This document shows, one piece after another, positions 33,224 to 42,424 of a stretch of DNA of 64,000 bases (its first letter is position 1; every line of letters begins with the position of its first letter). The DNA comes from Lutispora sp003527145 (GTDB taxonomy: Bacteria; Bacillota; Clostridia; Lutisporales; Lutisporaceae). A program made the position numbers and the translations under genes. Below the pieces are notes generated by a model that was not told the origin of the DNA, did no database searches, and saw only the letters and a program-made list of their open reading frames with translations. Location: the NCBI GenBank assembly GCA_029983695.1, contig JASBZB010000007.1, forward strand, positions 62,001 to 126,000. Reading direction: 5' to 3'.

Positions 33224-34042
33224 ATGAGGTTTTTAAAAAATAAATTGGCTGTTGTTACTGTAATTATTTCTTTTGCTTTGATAATTACAGTAGCTTTTAC
33301 TGCCAAAGGCAGGACAAGACCTACAGCCTTTGAATCGATAATAGGCAGTGCAATTAATCCGGTACAGAAGGTATTCTTTAAAACAGGCGAGTTTTTTAAA
33401 AACACCTTTAGTACCTTATTTGAATTGAAGAATATGAAAAAGGAAAATGAGGCTTTAAAAGAAGAAAATACAAAGCTTAGGGAAGAAAACAGAAAGTTGT
33501 ATCAGATGGCTCTGGAAAATAAAAGGCTGAGCGAATTGCTGGAGTTTAAGGAATCGAACCCTCAGTATAAATATATAGGCGCCGGTATCACGGGAAAAGA
33601 TCCGGGAAATTGGTTCGATATATTTACTATAGACAAAGGAACCAAGAGCGGTATAGAGGTAAATGACTCAGTAATCACAGGACAAGGCCTGGTAGGCAGG
33701 GTAATCGAAGTAAGCCCTAATTACTCCAAGGTGATGGCTATTATTGATGAGCGAAGCTCAATCAGCATCATCGTAAACAGAACCAGGGATACAGGCATAG
33801 TATCCGGAAACGTAAACTCTGAACTTATTGCAGTGATGCCCCTTGAATCTGATATCATTAAAGGCGATGACATTATCACCTCTGATTTCAGCACCTTTCA
33901 TAAAGGCTTATATATTGGCAAAGTTGAAAGCGTTGAAAAGCAGGAAAGAAAATTGCAGAAGCTTGTTAAAATAAAGACATCAGTTGATTTTAAGAGACTT
34001 GAGGAAGTATTTGTAATTAAAAATGCCAATGCTTTAGATTAG
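33224..34042 (+). CDS. mreC: Rod shape-determining protein MreC
   Basis: A 272-residue membrane-anchored scaffold of the elongasome. A single membrane helix lies at residues about 7-27, followed by a coiled coil (ELKNMKKENEALKEENTKLR onward, near 75-110) and the beta-barrel MreC core with GKDPGNWFDIFTIDKG and ITGQGLVGRVIEVSP. A GTG at 33215 is also in frame; the ATG at 33224 is preferred because GGAG at 33210 is then 10 bases upstream. Confidence 0.95.
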   Translation: MRFLKNKLAVVTVIISFALIITVAFTAKGRTRPTAFESIIGSAINPVQKVFFKTGEFFKNTFSTLFELKNMKKENEALKEENTKLREENRKLYQMALENKRLSELLEFKESNPQYKYIGAGITGKDPGNWFDIFTIDKGTKSGIEVNDSVITGQGLVGRVIEVSPNYSKVMAIIDERSSISIIVNRTRDTGIVSGNVNSELIAVMPLESDIIKGDDIITSDFSTFHKGLYIGKVESVEKQERKLQKLVKIKTSVDFKRLEEVFVIKNANALD

Positions 34043-34074
34043 TTGCTGATATTGGGTTATATAGGAGAATGATT

Positions 34075-34575
34075 GTGAGAACTTTAATCATAAGTTTATT
34101 GATATTATTAAATTTTATATTAGAATCCACTCTTTTTCAATATACGAGAATTTTTGGGGTCAAGCCTGATTTTACAATCATTTTGATCACTTCTTATGCA
34201 ATAATGCAGGGAAGTGCAGCCGGCAGCTTTATTGGACTTGCCTCAGGCTTGCTTCAGGATTTATTTTTTGGAAGCGCCATGGGGGTAAATGGCCTTTCCT
34301 ATATGCTTACAGGTTATCTCATAGGACAGTCCAATGAAAATGTATTCAAGGACAGCTTCGTTCCTTCCATCATTTTTAACATCGGAGCTGTTTTTGTATA
34401 TCAGCATTTGTTCTTTTTGATAACTTACTTCAGCAAGAATAATATTTCGTATATCTATGCCCTTATTAACATAATGATCCCTCAAAGCATATACAATGCA
34501 ATACTAGGTCCTATAGGCTACAGATTATTATATAAGCTGGATGAAAAAAGCTTCATGGATAATAAAATATACTAA
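34075..34575 (+). CDS. mreD: Rod shape-determining protein MreD
   Basis: A 166-residue integral membrane protein with about five helices, matching MreD in size, hydrophobicity and position between mreC and pbp2. Typical landmarks are NFILESTLFQYTRIFGVKPD near the start and GLASGLLQDLFFGSAMGVNG near residue 55. An ATG at 34069 is in frame but only one base from AGGAG; the GTG at 34075 has proper spacing and is taken as the start. Confidence 0.92.
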   Translation: MRTLIISLLILLNFILESTLFQYTRIFGVKPDFTIILITSYAIMQGSAAGSFIGLASGLLQDLFFGSAMGVNGLSYMLTGYLIGQSNENVFKDSFVPSIIFNIGAVFVYQHLFFLITYFSKNNISYIYALINIMIPQSIYNAILGPIGYRLLYKLDEKSFMDNKIY

Positions 34576-34590
34576 TTCAGGTGGTATATA

Positions 34591-37071
34591 ATGTTAAAAA
34601 AATACTTTAGCAATAGATTGAATATAATAAAGCTCTTCACAATGCTGATTTTTTTTGTCATGCTTTTTAAGCTGGCAGAGCTTCAGATAGTAAAAGGCGA
34701 CTATTATAAGAAGAGATCTGAAACGGTAAGGACAAGGAACATAAATATCACCGCTCCCAGAGGCAATATAGTCGACAGGTACGGAAAAATATTAGCAGGC
34801 AACAAGCAGAGCTATTCCATCAGCATTTTAAAAGCAGCTACACCGGATGAAACAATAAATGATATAGCGCTGACAGTAATAAATATTTTGGAGCAAAATG
34901 GTGACAAATATAAAGATGAAATTCCTATACTCATGAACCCCATTAGATTTACATTTCAAGATGAAGAGGAGCAATGGAAGGAGAAATATAACATTCAGGG
35001 GACTGCTTCTCCATTACAAGCTTTTAAAAAGCTGCGGGAAGACTACAGCATTTCACAGGATACAATAGATATCGAAGCCTATTCAATATTGAGAGACGAA
35101 TATGAAGTTGAGCTGCCATTTAAAGTGGATGAGTATCAATACAGCTTTAAAAAGGATGAAAATAAATGGAAAAAGAATAATGGGTTTATGGAAAGTGATA
35201 CAGCCCTGGATGTATTCAATCAGCTTGCTGCTAAATATAAAATTGATATGACCAAGTATTCGGAAGAAGAAGCAAGAAAGATCATGGCGGTAAAATATCT
35301 GCTTAAGCAGAATAAATATCCTGCCTATGAACCTATCGAAATTGCGGCCAATATAAATGATGAGACCAGAGCGATGATTGAAGAGAATAAGATTTTTTTG
35401 CCGGGGGTTCAAATAATGGATAAGCCTCTGCGAAAATATCCTGAAGGAGATTTTGCTTCACATATACTCGGGTACCTGGGAAAGATAAGCTCAGACCTGG
35501 AAGAGTTGACCCAGAAGGGTTACACACCCCAAGATATGATAGGCAAGTCGGGTATTGAGTACAGCATGGAGGAGCATTTAAAAGGCAAGGACGGTTCAAA
35601 GCAAATTGAAGTAGATGCAAGAGGGACTTTAATAGATACCATCGATGAGATTGAACCTGTTCCGGGTGATACGGTGGTGCTCACCCTAGGCTCCAGACTG
35701 CAGAAGGTTGCTGAGGAATCTCTTAGGAAGACTATTGAGGAATCGAGAAGCAAAAAACCCTATCCTCAAACCTTTTCAGGCGCAGTGGTAGCCATGGATG
35801 TTAATACAGGAGAAATTCTGGCCATGGCCAGCGAGCCCAAATTTGACCCTAATCTCTTTGCTTCAGGAATAAGCAATAAAGATTGGAAATCCATGCAGCC
35901 TTTAACAGATGACAGATATGCGCCAAAACCGCTGATAAACAATGCTATATCTTATCCGCTGCCTCCGGGCTCCACCTTTAAAATGCTTACCGCAACGGCA
36001 GGACTCGCTGAGAATAAGATTAATACCAGGGAATCCATCGTATGCAGAGGCAGGTATACTGTTATACCCGGTGTTTCCCCTTCTGACTCTCACGGAGCGG
36101 TGCATGGCGCAACGAATGTCATAAATGCGATCAAGCAATCCTGCAATTACTTCTTTTTTGAAACCGGAAGGAGGCTTGGAGGAGAACTGTTTGAAAAGTA
36201 TGGGGAGAAATACGGCTTTGGTCAGTATACAGGAATTGAATTGCCCTTTGAAGCCAAAGGAATGATAGAAGGCCCTGCACATAAGCAAAGCATTTATGAA
36301 GGGTATATAGAAAGTTATCTTACCTATACAGTGAAGCTTCAAGATGCTGAGGCCAAAAAGGAAATAAAAGCCATGATCTATGAGAAGCCTTCAGAAGGAC
36401 AAACAAGCTATCAGTTTTATAGGGATATGAAAAAGAGGATTAGAGAGCTTGGGGTAACAGAAGACAAAGCAATCGATAAAATTATTTGGTATATAACAGA
36501 GAGCAAATATCGTCCCGGGGATGTGCTGAATGCGGCTATAGGACAGGGGCTGAACAATGTCACTCCCATACAGCTGGCAGCCTATGTTGCAACGGTAGCC
36601 AACGGCGGCACCAGATACAAGCCCTATATTGTAAGCAAAGTAATTGCCCACGATGGAAGCATAAAAGTGGAAAAGAAGCCTGAAGTAGTTGAAACTTTGG
36701 ATGTTTCTCCTTCGGATATGGAGGCCATAAGGAAAGGTATGTTTGCAGTAACAAACGAATACGGCGGAACAGCCAGAAGTACCTTTGCAGGCAGCAAGGT
36801 CACTATTGCGGGCAAGACAGGAACGGCGGAAGCAGGGAAATACAGGCCGGACCCAAAGAATAATCCTAAGCTTTATGCACAATATAATGACCATTCATGG
36901 TTTGTCGGATTTGCTCCTTATGATAAACCGGAGATAGCTGTTGTGGCAGTTGTATTCCAGGGAGGCTTTGGAAGCGGTTCTGCACCGATTGCCCGGGCAA
37001 TAATCGAAGAGTATCTGGCATCCGAAGATGCTGAGGACTATATTGTTCCGTGCAATGAGCTGCAGCCGTAA
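34591..37071 (+). CDS. mrdA: Penicillin-binding protein 2 (class B transpeptidase) with two insertions
   Basis: An 826-residue class B PBP that crosslinks peptidoglycan during elongation. One membrane helix (about residues 13-31) is followed by the dimerisation domain starting ITAPRGNIVDRYGKILAGNK. Transpeptidase motifs are intact: STFK with Ser461, SCN with Ser517 and KTGT with Lys742. It exceeds the usual 600-700 residues because of two insertions. One, residues about 110-240, is an internal duplication (see findings). Another of about 70 residues lies between IELPFEAKGMIEGP and YRPGDVLNAAIGQG in the transpeptidase domain. It follows mreD by 15 bases; rodA, often next, is absent. Confidence 0.95.
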   Translation: MLKKYFSNRLNIIKLFTMLIFFVMLFKLAELQIVKGDYYKKRSETVRTRNINITAPRGNIVDRYGKILAGNKQSYSISILKAATPDETINDIALTVINILEQNGDKYKDEIPILMNPIRFTFQDEEEQWKEKYNIQGTASPLQAFKKLREDYSISQDTIDIEAYSILRDEYEVELPFKVDEYQYSFKKDENKWKKNNGFMESDTALDVFNQLAAKYKIDMTKYSEEEARKIMAVKYLLKQNKYPAYEPIEIAANINDETRAMIEENKIFLPGVQIMDKPLRKYPEGDFASHILGYLGKISSDLEELTQKGYTPQDMIGKSGIEYSMEEHLKGKDGSKQIEVDARGTLIDTIDEIEPVPGDTVVLTLGSRLQKVAEESLRKTIEESRSKKPYPQTFSGAVVAMDVNTGEILAMASEPKFDPNLFASGISNKDWKSMQPLTDDRYAPKPLINNAISYPLPPGSTFKMLTATAGLAENKINTRESIVCRGRYTVIPGVSPSDSHGAVHGATNVINAIKQSCNYFFFETGRRLGGELFEKYGEKYGFGQYTGIELPFEAKGMIEGPAHKQSIYEGYIESYLTYTVKLQDAEAKKEIKAMIYEKPSEGQTSYQFYRDMKKRIRELGVTEDKAIDKIIWYITESKYRPGDVLNAAIGQGLNNVTPIQLAAYVATVANGGTRYKPYIVSKVIAHDGSIKVEKKPEVVETLDVSPSDMEAIRKGMFAVTNEYGGTARSTFAGSKVTIAGKTGTAEAGKYRPDPKNNPKLYAQYNDHSWFVGFAPYDKPEIAVVAVVFQGGFGSGSAPIARAIIEEYLASEDAEDYIVPCNELQP

Positions 37072-37093
37072 TATGACTTAAGCTAAAGCATAG

Positions 37094-37139
37094 CAATATA
37101 AAATAACCTGAATATACAGGTTATTTTATATTGTTTTTT
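37094..37139. terminator. Bidirectional terminator between pbp2 and the HTH gene
   Basis: A perfect 17-bp stem, 37094-37110 pairing with 37117-37133 around a 6-base loop, is followed by TTTTTTA on the plus strand and has A-rich sequence on the other side. It serves the convergent ends of mrdA and the minus-strand HTH gene. Confidence 0.9.
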
Positions 37140-38839
37140 ATATTATATGCTATGTATACCAGCTCTTTTAAATGATTTAGCCAGGCTAATACCTCTCTCC
37201 TATCCTTATTGACGGGTGCAATGCGATTCCATATATCCAGATAGGCCTTTTCTAAAGCATATGTAATTGTAGGCTCTGATAAGCATATAAATTTAAAAGT
37301 GTCATCTTCAGATGACATGGCTTTGCTTTTCCTATTTAAAATATGAATTATTGAATGATTCCGTTTTAAATAAAAATTCATGCCTGCGGTGAAAATGCCT
37401 TTATATGTTTTGAGCAATTTTTCATCTATCAATGCTATTTCATAATTATCGGAATTTCTATAGACATCTATTAAAGTATCTAAACACTCTAATATTAATA
37501 AAGCTTCATCAGCTTCGTCCGATGACTGGGATAGTTCGCAGTCTTGTTTTTTTTTGTTCAATATAGCTCTTTCTATAGAATCTGTGAGAAATATATCTTT
37601 ATATTTATAGAAATTTTGGTTTAAATCCAGTGCATACATTTGCTTTTTATGATAGCTTAACATGTTTCTCATCTCATCTTCCCTTGATTCGCTGGATTTA
37701 AGAGATTCCTCATATATATTTTCTGATACCAAAAAAGCACTTATCCCATCCCTGAAAGTGTATCGATTGCCCGGGGACTCCTCAAATACTGTCATTGATT
37801 TCACTAATTCCATCCAATTCCTTGATTTATGTTCATATAATACCGGATGAGAATATTTGATGGCTTGATGAAACTTGCCGATAAATGCATCTATAGCATA
37901 GCTGTTTTTAAAGAGAAAGCTAAAGTCCAGCTGATGTACGGATTTAGTGCACAAAAATACCAAAGCTCCTATATCAGGCACTATGATCATATCACTTAAT
38001 GCTGATGAGTGGTCAATATTATTTGAAAGATACGGCAAATAATTCCCGGATTTTAAAAAAAGCATGGTATCTTCAAGAAACCTGTGCGATCTTTCTATGG
38101 TGTCATCGAATTTTATTGTAGTAATAACAGTCCACCCATTTTTTAAAAGCTTAACGATTTTTTTTCTATATTCATGGTGATATTCTTCAAAGAGAGCGAG
38201 CAAACTGAATTTACTATTTATGGTGATCATAATAGGCTGTTTTGAAGGTGTAGACATCAGAGCTTGGTTGAGAAGTTTGTTTGCGCAGTCCAGTACATTT
38301 TCACAGCCGACCATGACATAATCTTCTGAAGATAATGGAATGCGTTCGGATGTTTCAAACAAGGCATCGCTGATTTTTTTGCTCACACTGCAGTGGGTTG
38401 AATTGTCGTAGGGATCATTATTTAGCTGTGTTTTTCCTGCAGCGGCATGATTTTTGTTAAGCTTTTTTATATTTGGAGACAGTATATTTTTATTCAGAGA
38501 ATAACCTTGAGCTTCCAGTAATAAGGATTTTATACTGCAGGCCAAATCGCCGTCGCACTTAACTGATTCTGCAGCTAAGCTATTTAGTATGTCGTTGATC
38601 CTATTGAGTTGATATGAGTTTACAATACTTTTGCTGATATAATCCGAAATCATTTTTATGTAAGGAGATCTATTTGACGGTACCTTTTTGCAATTAACCC
38701 ATCTGCTGATCAATGACGGGTCCACGTTTATTGCTTTTGCCAGTTTGCTGCCGCTTATATCGGCAGCATCCAGCAAGATCTTTAAGCATTTTCCGAATTC
38801 AACCTCTAAGCTCATATCATTCCTCCTAGATTGCGGCAT
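37121..38839 (-). CDS. HTH-domain protein of unknown family
   Basis: A 572-residue protein whose first 70 residues look like an XRE/lambda-type helix-turn-helix: GSKLAKAINVDPSLISRWVN around residues 28-47. The rest matches no family I recognise. Residues about 165-330 alternate strands and helices (IMITINSKFSLLALFEEYHH, GWTVITTIKFDD, MIIVPDIGALVFLC), reminiscent of the effector part of PLD/TrmB-like regulators, but no HKD motif is present. The C-terminal third is helical. No membrane helix is seen. It is divergent from an HD-GYP/chemoreceptor pair, so it may regulate them; this is inferred from position and from the inverted repeat at 38950-38979. Confidence 0.6.
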   Translation of the reverse strand: MPQSRRNDMSLEVEFGKCLKILLDAADISGSKLAKAINVDPSLISRWVNCKKVPSNRSPYIKMISDYISKSIVNSYQLNRINDILNSLAAESVKCDGDLACSIKSLLLEAQGYSLNKNILSPNIKKLNKNHAAAGKTQLNNDPYDNSTHCSVSKKISDALFETSERIPLSSEDYVMVGCENVLDCANKLLNQALMSTPSKQPIMITINSKFSLLALFEEYHHEYRKKIVKLLKNGWTVITTIKFDDTIERSHRFLEDTMLFLKSGNYLPYLSNNIDHSSALSDMIIVPDIGALVFLCTKSVHQLDFSFLFKNSYAIDAFIGKFHQAIKYSHPVLYEHKSRNWMELVKSMTVFEESPGNRYTFRDGISAFLVSENIYEESLKSSESREDEMRNMLSYHKKQMYALDLNQNFYKYKDIFLTDSIERAILNKKKQDCELSQSSDEADEALLILECLDTLIDVYRNSDNYEIALIDEKLLKTYKGIFTAGMNFYLKRNHSIIHILNRKSKAMSSEDDTFKFICLSEPTITYALEKAYLDIWNRIAPVNKDRREVLAWLNHLKELVYIAYNIKNNIK

Positions 38840-38949
38840 TTAATACAGTATAAGTGCGCAACTCTTTTCAACATCAATATCATTAATATTATACAGCAAA
38901 TTATATTTCAAAAATACTTAATATGGCTATATGGTCCTAAGGCACATTG

Positions 38950-38979
38950 AATAAGTCATTGACAGAACAATGACTTATT
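38950..38979. promoter_or_regulatory. Perfect 12-bp inverted repeat, operator or terminator
   Basis: AATAAGTCATTG (38950-38961), a 6-base loop and CAATGACTTATT (38968-38979). It lies between two divergent genes, where a conventional terminator is not expected. It could be an operator for the HTH protein, or the end of an unannotated small RNA read rightward (TTTCG follows). Confidence 0.5.
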
Positions 38980-39112
38980 TCGAAATTTTCATCAAAATAA
39001 CATAAAATAATATAAAATAACATATAATTAGACAAATTATGAAATCAAGTATTTAATATCCAACAGGGCACTTTTTTTCTATGCAGTAAACACACATATA
39101 GAGGAGATGATA

Positions 39113-39145
39113 ATGATGACTTTAGGCTTTGGTCACATCAAGTAA
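39113..39145 (+). CDS. Possible 10-residue micro-ORF upstream of the HD-GYP gene
   Basis: ATG at 39113 opens a frame MMTLGFGHIK ending in TAA at 39143, behind GAGGAG with 6-base spacing. The ribosome site is as good as those of real genes nearby. It could be a leader peptide influencing the downstream TTG start 28 bases on, or the remnant of a decayed gene. There is no other support. Confidence 0.3.
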   Translation: MMTLGFGHIK

Positions 39146-39172
39146 GCATACATGCGGAGGAGGTAACAAATA

Positions 39173-40273
39173 TTGAGCTCAATCATGGAAGGCTGCGGAA
39201 AGGCTATGATGGAAGACTCTTTAGTCCTGCTTAAAGAATTGGCATATGTACTAAATGAAAACAGCAGCAGAATTATTTCCGGTTGGGTTGATTTTTATGC
39301 TTCGTATAATATTAATAACTTATATCAGGATTATGCTGAAGCTTTAGACGGTGTCACCAAGATTTTGAATAATTATATTTTATATTTTGACTCAGGTGAA
39401 TTCTATGGATTCTATAAAGCTAATAAAATGCTGGCTGAAAATATGGCTGCGAACTATATAAGCTGGGAGGCAATGGAGCAAGTTTTTAGGGCCTTTGAAG
39501 CAATTTGCTCCAGTGTTTTTAATGATAAAAAACGTACATGCGGTGCTATAGACAGGATTGATAAGTATCAAACAGTTATGAATAAAACCATAAATGAAGT
39601 CTTCAATATATTTTTAAAAGCATTTTTAGAGGTTAAGGATACGAATCTGGTTGCTTTGGCAAAAATGGCCGAATATCATGATCTTGAAACAAGCAAGCAT
39701 CTCGTCAGGACGAGAGAATATGCGGTATTGCTTGCAAAAGAATTAGATAAAGGAGAGCAGTTCACAAAGTGTATCTATAAAGCAGGACCATTGCATGATA
39801 TCGGCAAGATTGGAATCAGCGAAACTATACTGCAGAAAAAAGGCAAGCTTTCCAAGGAAGAATTTGAAGAAGTAAAAAAACATACGCTTATAGGGGGAGA
39901 ACTGATCTCCCAGGCCATAAGGAAACAAAACAAAAGCAAATATTATATAACGGCTTTAGAGATAGCCATGTATCATCATGAATGGTTTGACGGGAGGGGC
40001 TATCCTAAAGGGCTTAAAGGGAATCAAATACCAATTTCGGCACGCATATTTGCCGTAGCAGATGTTTATGATGCATTGGTATCGAAACGATCTTATAAGG
40101 AAGCTTTGCCTCATGATAGTGCTGTCGAAATTATAAAATCGGAAACAGGACAGCATTTCGACCCGGAAATTATAAAAGTATTTTTGAAAATACAAGATAA
40201 GTTTTTAATGATTAAAGATCAGTACAGCTCTGATAATATGCAGAAATGCATAGAATACGATGGAGGGATATAA
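39173..40273 (+). CDS. HD-GYP domain protein with helical N-terminal sensor
   Basis: A 366-residue protein. The N-terminal 160 residues are helical (RIISGWVDFYASYNINNLYQ, AFEAICSSVFNDK) and resemble an RsbR/RsbU-type sensor more than a PAS or REC domain. The C-terminal HD-GYP domain is intact, with LHDIGKIG near residue 207 and HHEWFDGRGYP near 268, so it should hydrolyse cyclic di-GMP or a related dinucleotide. The start is TTG at 39173 after GGAGGAGGTAAC. Its stop abuts the TTG start of a chemoreceptor gene with no gap, so the two act as one unit. Its place between pbp2 and minC is unusual. Confidence 0.87.
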   Translation: MSSIMEGCGKAMMEDSLVLLKELAYVLNENSSRIISGWVDFYASYNINNLYQDYAEALDGVTKILNNYILYFDSGEFYGFYKANKMLAENMAANYISWEAMEQVFRAFEAICSSVFNDKKRTCGAIDRIDKYQTVMNKTINEVFNIFLKAFLEVKDTNLVALAKMAEYHDLETSKHLVRTREYAVLLAKELDKGEQFTKCIYKAGPLHDIGKIGISETILQKKGKLSKEEFEEVKKHTLIGGELISQAIRKQNKSKYYITALEIAMYHHEWFDGRGYPKGLKGNQIPISARIFAVADVYDALVSKRSYKEALPHDSAVEIIKSETGQHFDPEIIKVFLKIQDKFLMIKDQYSSDNMQKCIEYDGGI

Positions 40274-42271
40274 TTGAAAAGCATAAAAACAAGAATGGCA
40301 TTTTTCCTTTTGATTCTGATATTGGTGATTTGTTCTACCTTAGGTATATTGTCATACCTTAATGCATCTAAAGCACTTACCGATGAAGTTTCCCAATCCA
40401 TGATACGTGCTGTAGAGCAGGCAAGTAAAATAGTTGACAGCCGCATACAAATCCAGCATAAAAGGATGGAAACCCTGGCAAATATGGAGATAATAAAGAA
40501 TCCGGCCTACACATGGGAGGACAAGCTTCCGATACTGATGGATGAGATGCAGAGAAACGGTGATATAGCGATAGATATTGTGTCGGCTGAAGGCACCAAT
40601 CATAGCACTGACGGTACAGTTTCGGATGTATCAGACAGGGAATACTTTAAAAAAGCTATGGCAGGGGAAAATGCCGTATCGGATCCTATAATAAGCAAAA
40701 CTGATAGCTCTGTTATCATTGTATATTCAGTGCCCATAAAATATGACGGTAAGGTGACCTCGGTACTCACCGTATTGAGACAGAGCAATGAACTTCAAAA
40801 TGTGATAAAGGATATAACCTTCGGAGAAGAGGGCTATGCATATATGATAAACAAACAAGGCACGACTATAGCACATAAGGAAGAAAAATGGGTTATAAAT
40901 ATGGGCAATACTATAGAAGATGCTAAAAAAGATCAAAGCCTTACTGAACTTGCCGAGCTTGAACAAGAGATGATACAAGGTAAGAAAGGCGTAGGATCTT
41001 ATATATATAACGGTGTAAAAGCAATAATGGGCTATGGACCGGTGGAGGATACCGGATGGTCTATTGCCGTTACTGCGCCGGAATATGAGGTGCTGGCGGG
41101 GCTGAATACTTTAAAGAAAACTATTGTGATAGTATCGGCGACTGTACTTTTGATAGGATTAGTGGTAACATATGTATTCGTCGGATTTATCGCAAAGCCG
41201 ATAAAGGAAACCACAAAGTATCTGGAGACATTTGCATCCGGGAATTTTGCAGTGGCCGTGGATGAGAAGATGAAAAAAAGGAAAGATGAGCTAGGTGTTT
41301 TAACCAGATCTGCGGACACGCTGGGCAGTTCTCTAAGATCAGCTCTTGGAAGTATAATCCAAGGCTTTGATAAATTAAAAGAAATAACCGAGGTAGCTGG
41401 CAGCTCTTTAAATAATTTGAATCAGAAATCTGATGAGACTTCCTCCACCGTACAGGAACTTTCTGCGGGGATAGAAGAGAATGCAGCCGCCGCCGAAGAG
41501 ATGAATGCTTCTGTAGAGGAAATCCTAAAAGCAGTAGAATCGATGGCGGAGAAATCCCAGGAGGGCTCTGTTTCAGTCAAAGAAATCAGTCAAAGGGCTG
41601 AAGAAGTCAAGAGCAAAGCTTTGGATTCAAAGAAAAGCGCAACCGATATGTATGATGAATCGAGGGAAAAATTAAAGGAAGCTATCAAGGAAGCAAATTC
41701 AGTAGAGGAAATAAATGTTCTTTCTGATGCTATACTGCAGATCACATCCCAGACCAATCTGCTGGCATTAAATGCTGCTATAGAAGCGGCAAGGGCGGGA
41801 GATGTAGGAAGAGGCTTCGCGGTAGTAGCCGATGAGATAAGAAAGCTTGCGGAAGACTCTAAAAATGCCGTTTCCGAAATCCAGAAGGTCGCAGAAAACG
41901 TTATTTTATCAGTAGGCAATCTCAGGGACAGTGCAAGGGTGCTTTTGGATTTCATAGATAATAAGGTAATAAAAGACTATGAAGATAATGTGAAATTAGG
42001 AGATCAGTATAGCTTAGATGCATCTTTTACAGATGAAATGGTCACAGATTTTAGCGCAACGGCACAGGAGCTAACGGCTTCCATGAATAATATCGCAAAG
42101 GCCATAGATGAGGTTTCCATAACCGTCAATGAAGGCGCTAAAGGAACGGAGGATATAGCTCAAAGGACCATAGTCATAGTAAAAGACGTAAATAATGTGA
42201 GGGAACAAATGGATATGACTCTTGAATTGATTACCAAGCTGCATGAGGAAATAAGCAAATTTAAGATATGA
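40274..42271 (+). CDS. Methyl-accepting chemotaxis protein (dCache-type sensor)
   Basis: A 665-residue transmembrane chemoreceptor. Membrane helix 1 is at residues about 8-28 and helix 2 at about 282-305. Between them lies an extracytoplasmic double-Cache-like sensor with DVSDREYFKKAMAGENAVSD and GYAYMINKQGTTIAH, typical for small organic ligands. A HAMP domain (about 306-360) and a signalling domain follow, the tip being NLLALNAAIEAARAGDVGRG near 495-514. No CheR-tethering pentapeptide is visible. It starts with TTG right at the stop of the HD-GYP gene. No che genes are nearby, so it works with proteins encoded elsewhere. Confidence 0.93.
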   Translation: MKSIKTRMAFFLLILILVICSTLGILSYLNASKALTDEVSQSMIRAVEQASKIVDSRIQIQHKRMETLANMEIIKNPAYTWEDKLPILMDEMQRNGDIAIDIVSAEGTNHSTDGTVSDVSDREYFKKAMAGENAVSDPIISKTDSSVIIVYSVPIKYDGKVTSVLTVLRQSNELQNVIKDITFGEEGYAYMINKQGTTIAHKEEKWVINMGNTIEDAKKDQSLTELAELEQEMIQGKKGVGSYIYNGVKAIMGYGPVEDTGWSIAVTAPEYEVLAGLNTLKKTIVIVSATVLLIGLVVTYVFVGFIAKPIKETTKYLETFASGNFAVAVDEKMKKRKDELGVLTRSADTLGSSLRSALGSIIQGFDKLKEITEVAGSSLNNLNQKSDETSSTVQELSAGIEENAAAAEEMNASVEEILKAVESMAEKSQEGSVSVKEISQRAEEVKSKALDSKKSATDMYDESREKLKEAIKEANSVEEINVLSDAILQITSQTNLLALNAAIEAARAGDVGRGFAVVADEIRKLAEDSKNAVSEIQKVAENVILSVGNLRDSARVLLDFIDNKVIKDYEDNVKLGDQYSLDASFTDEMVTDFSATAQELTASMNNIAKAIDEVSITVNEGAKGTEDIAQRTIVIVKDVNNVREQMDMTLELITKLHEEISKFKI

Positions 42272-42280
42272 TGCATAATG

Positions 42281-42305
42281 CCGGCGCACGATGCGCCGGT
42301 TTTTC
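42281..42305 (+). terminator. Terminator after the chemoreceptor gene
   Basis: CCGGCGCA (42281-42288), loop CGA, TGCGCCGG (42292-42299), then a T run to 42305. It is strongly G+C rich compared with its surroundings and ends the HD-GYP/chemoreceptor unit. Confidence 0.92.
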
Positions 42306-42370
42306 TATTGAGACGAAATCTTGTCATAATGAGGAAATATCTCATAAAAAAAGAAGGAATTACAATACTT

Positions 42371-42398
42371 TTGCAGAAAATATATAAGATAGTTATAG
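42371..42398 (+). promoter_or_regulatory. Candidate promoter of minC
   Basis: TTGCAG (42371-42376), 16 bases, TTATAG (42393-42398), 27 bases before the minC start. A new promoter is needed here because the preceding unit ends in a strong terminator. The match is only moderate. Confidence 0.35.
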
Positions 42399-42424
42399 GA
42401 TAGTTAACTTCAGGAGGAATGCGG

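Larger units (their letters stand above)
38840..39172. other. Divergent intergenic region with inverted repeat and micro-ORF
   Basis: This 333-base A+T-rich gap lies between the divergent HTH gene and the HD-GYP gene. It holds the 12-bp inverted repeat at 38950-38979, A+T-rich promoter-like sequence near 39000-39040 and a 10-codon open frame with a strong ribosome site (39113-39145). I see no RNA gene. Confidence 0.5.
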
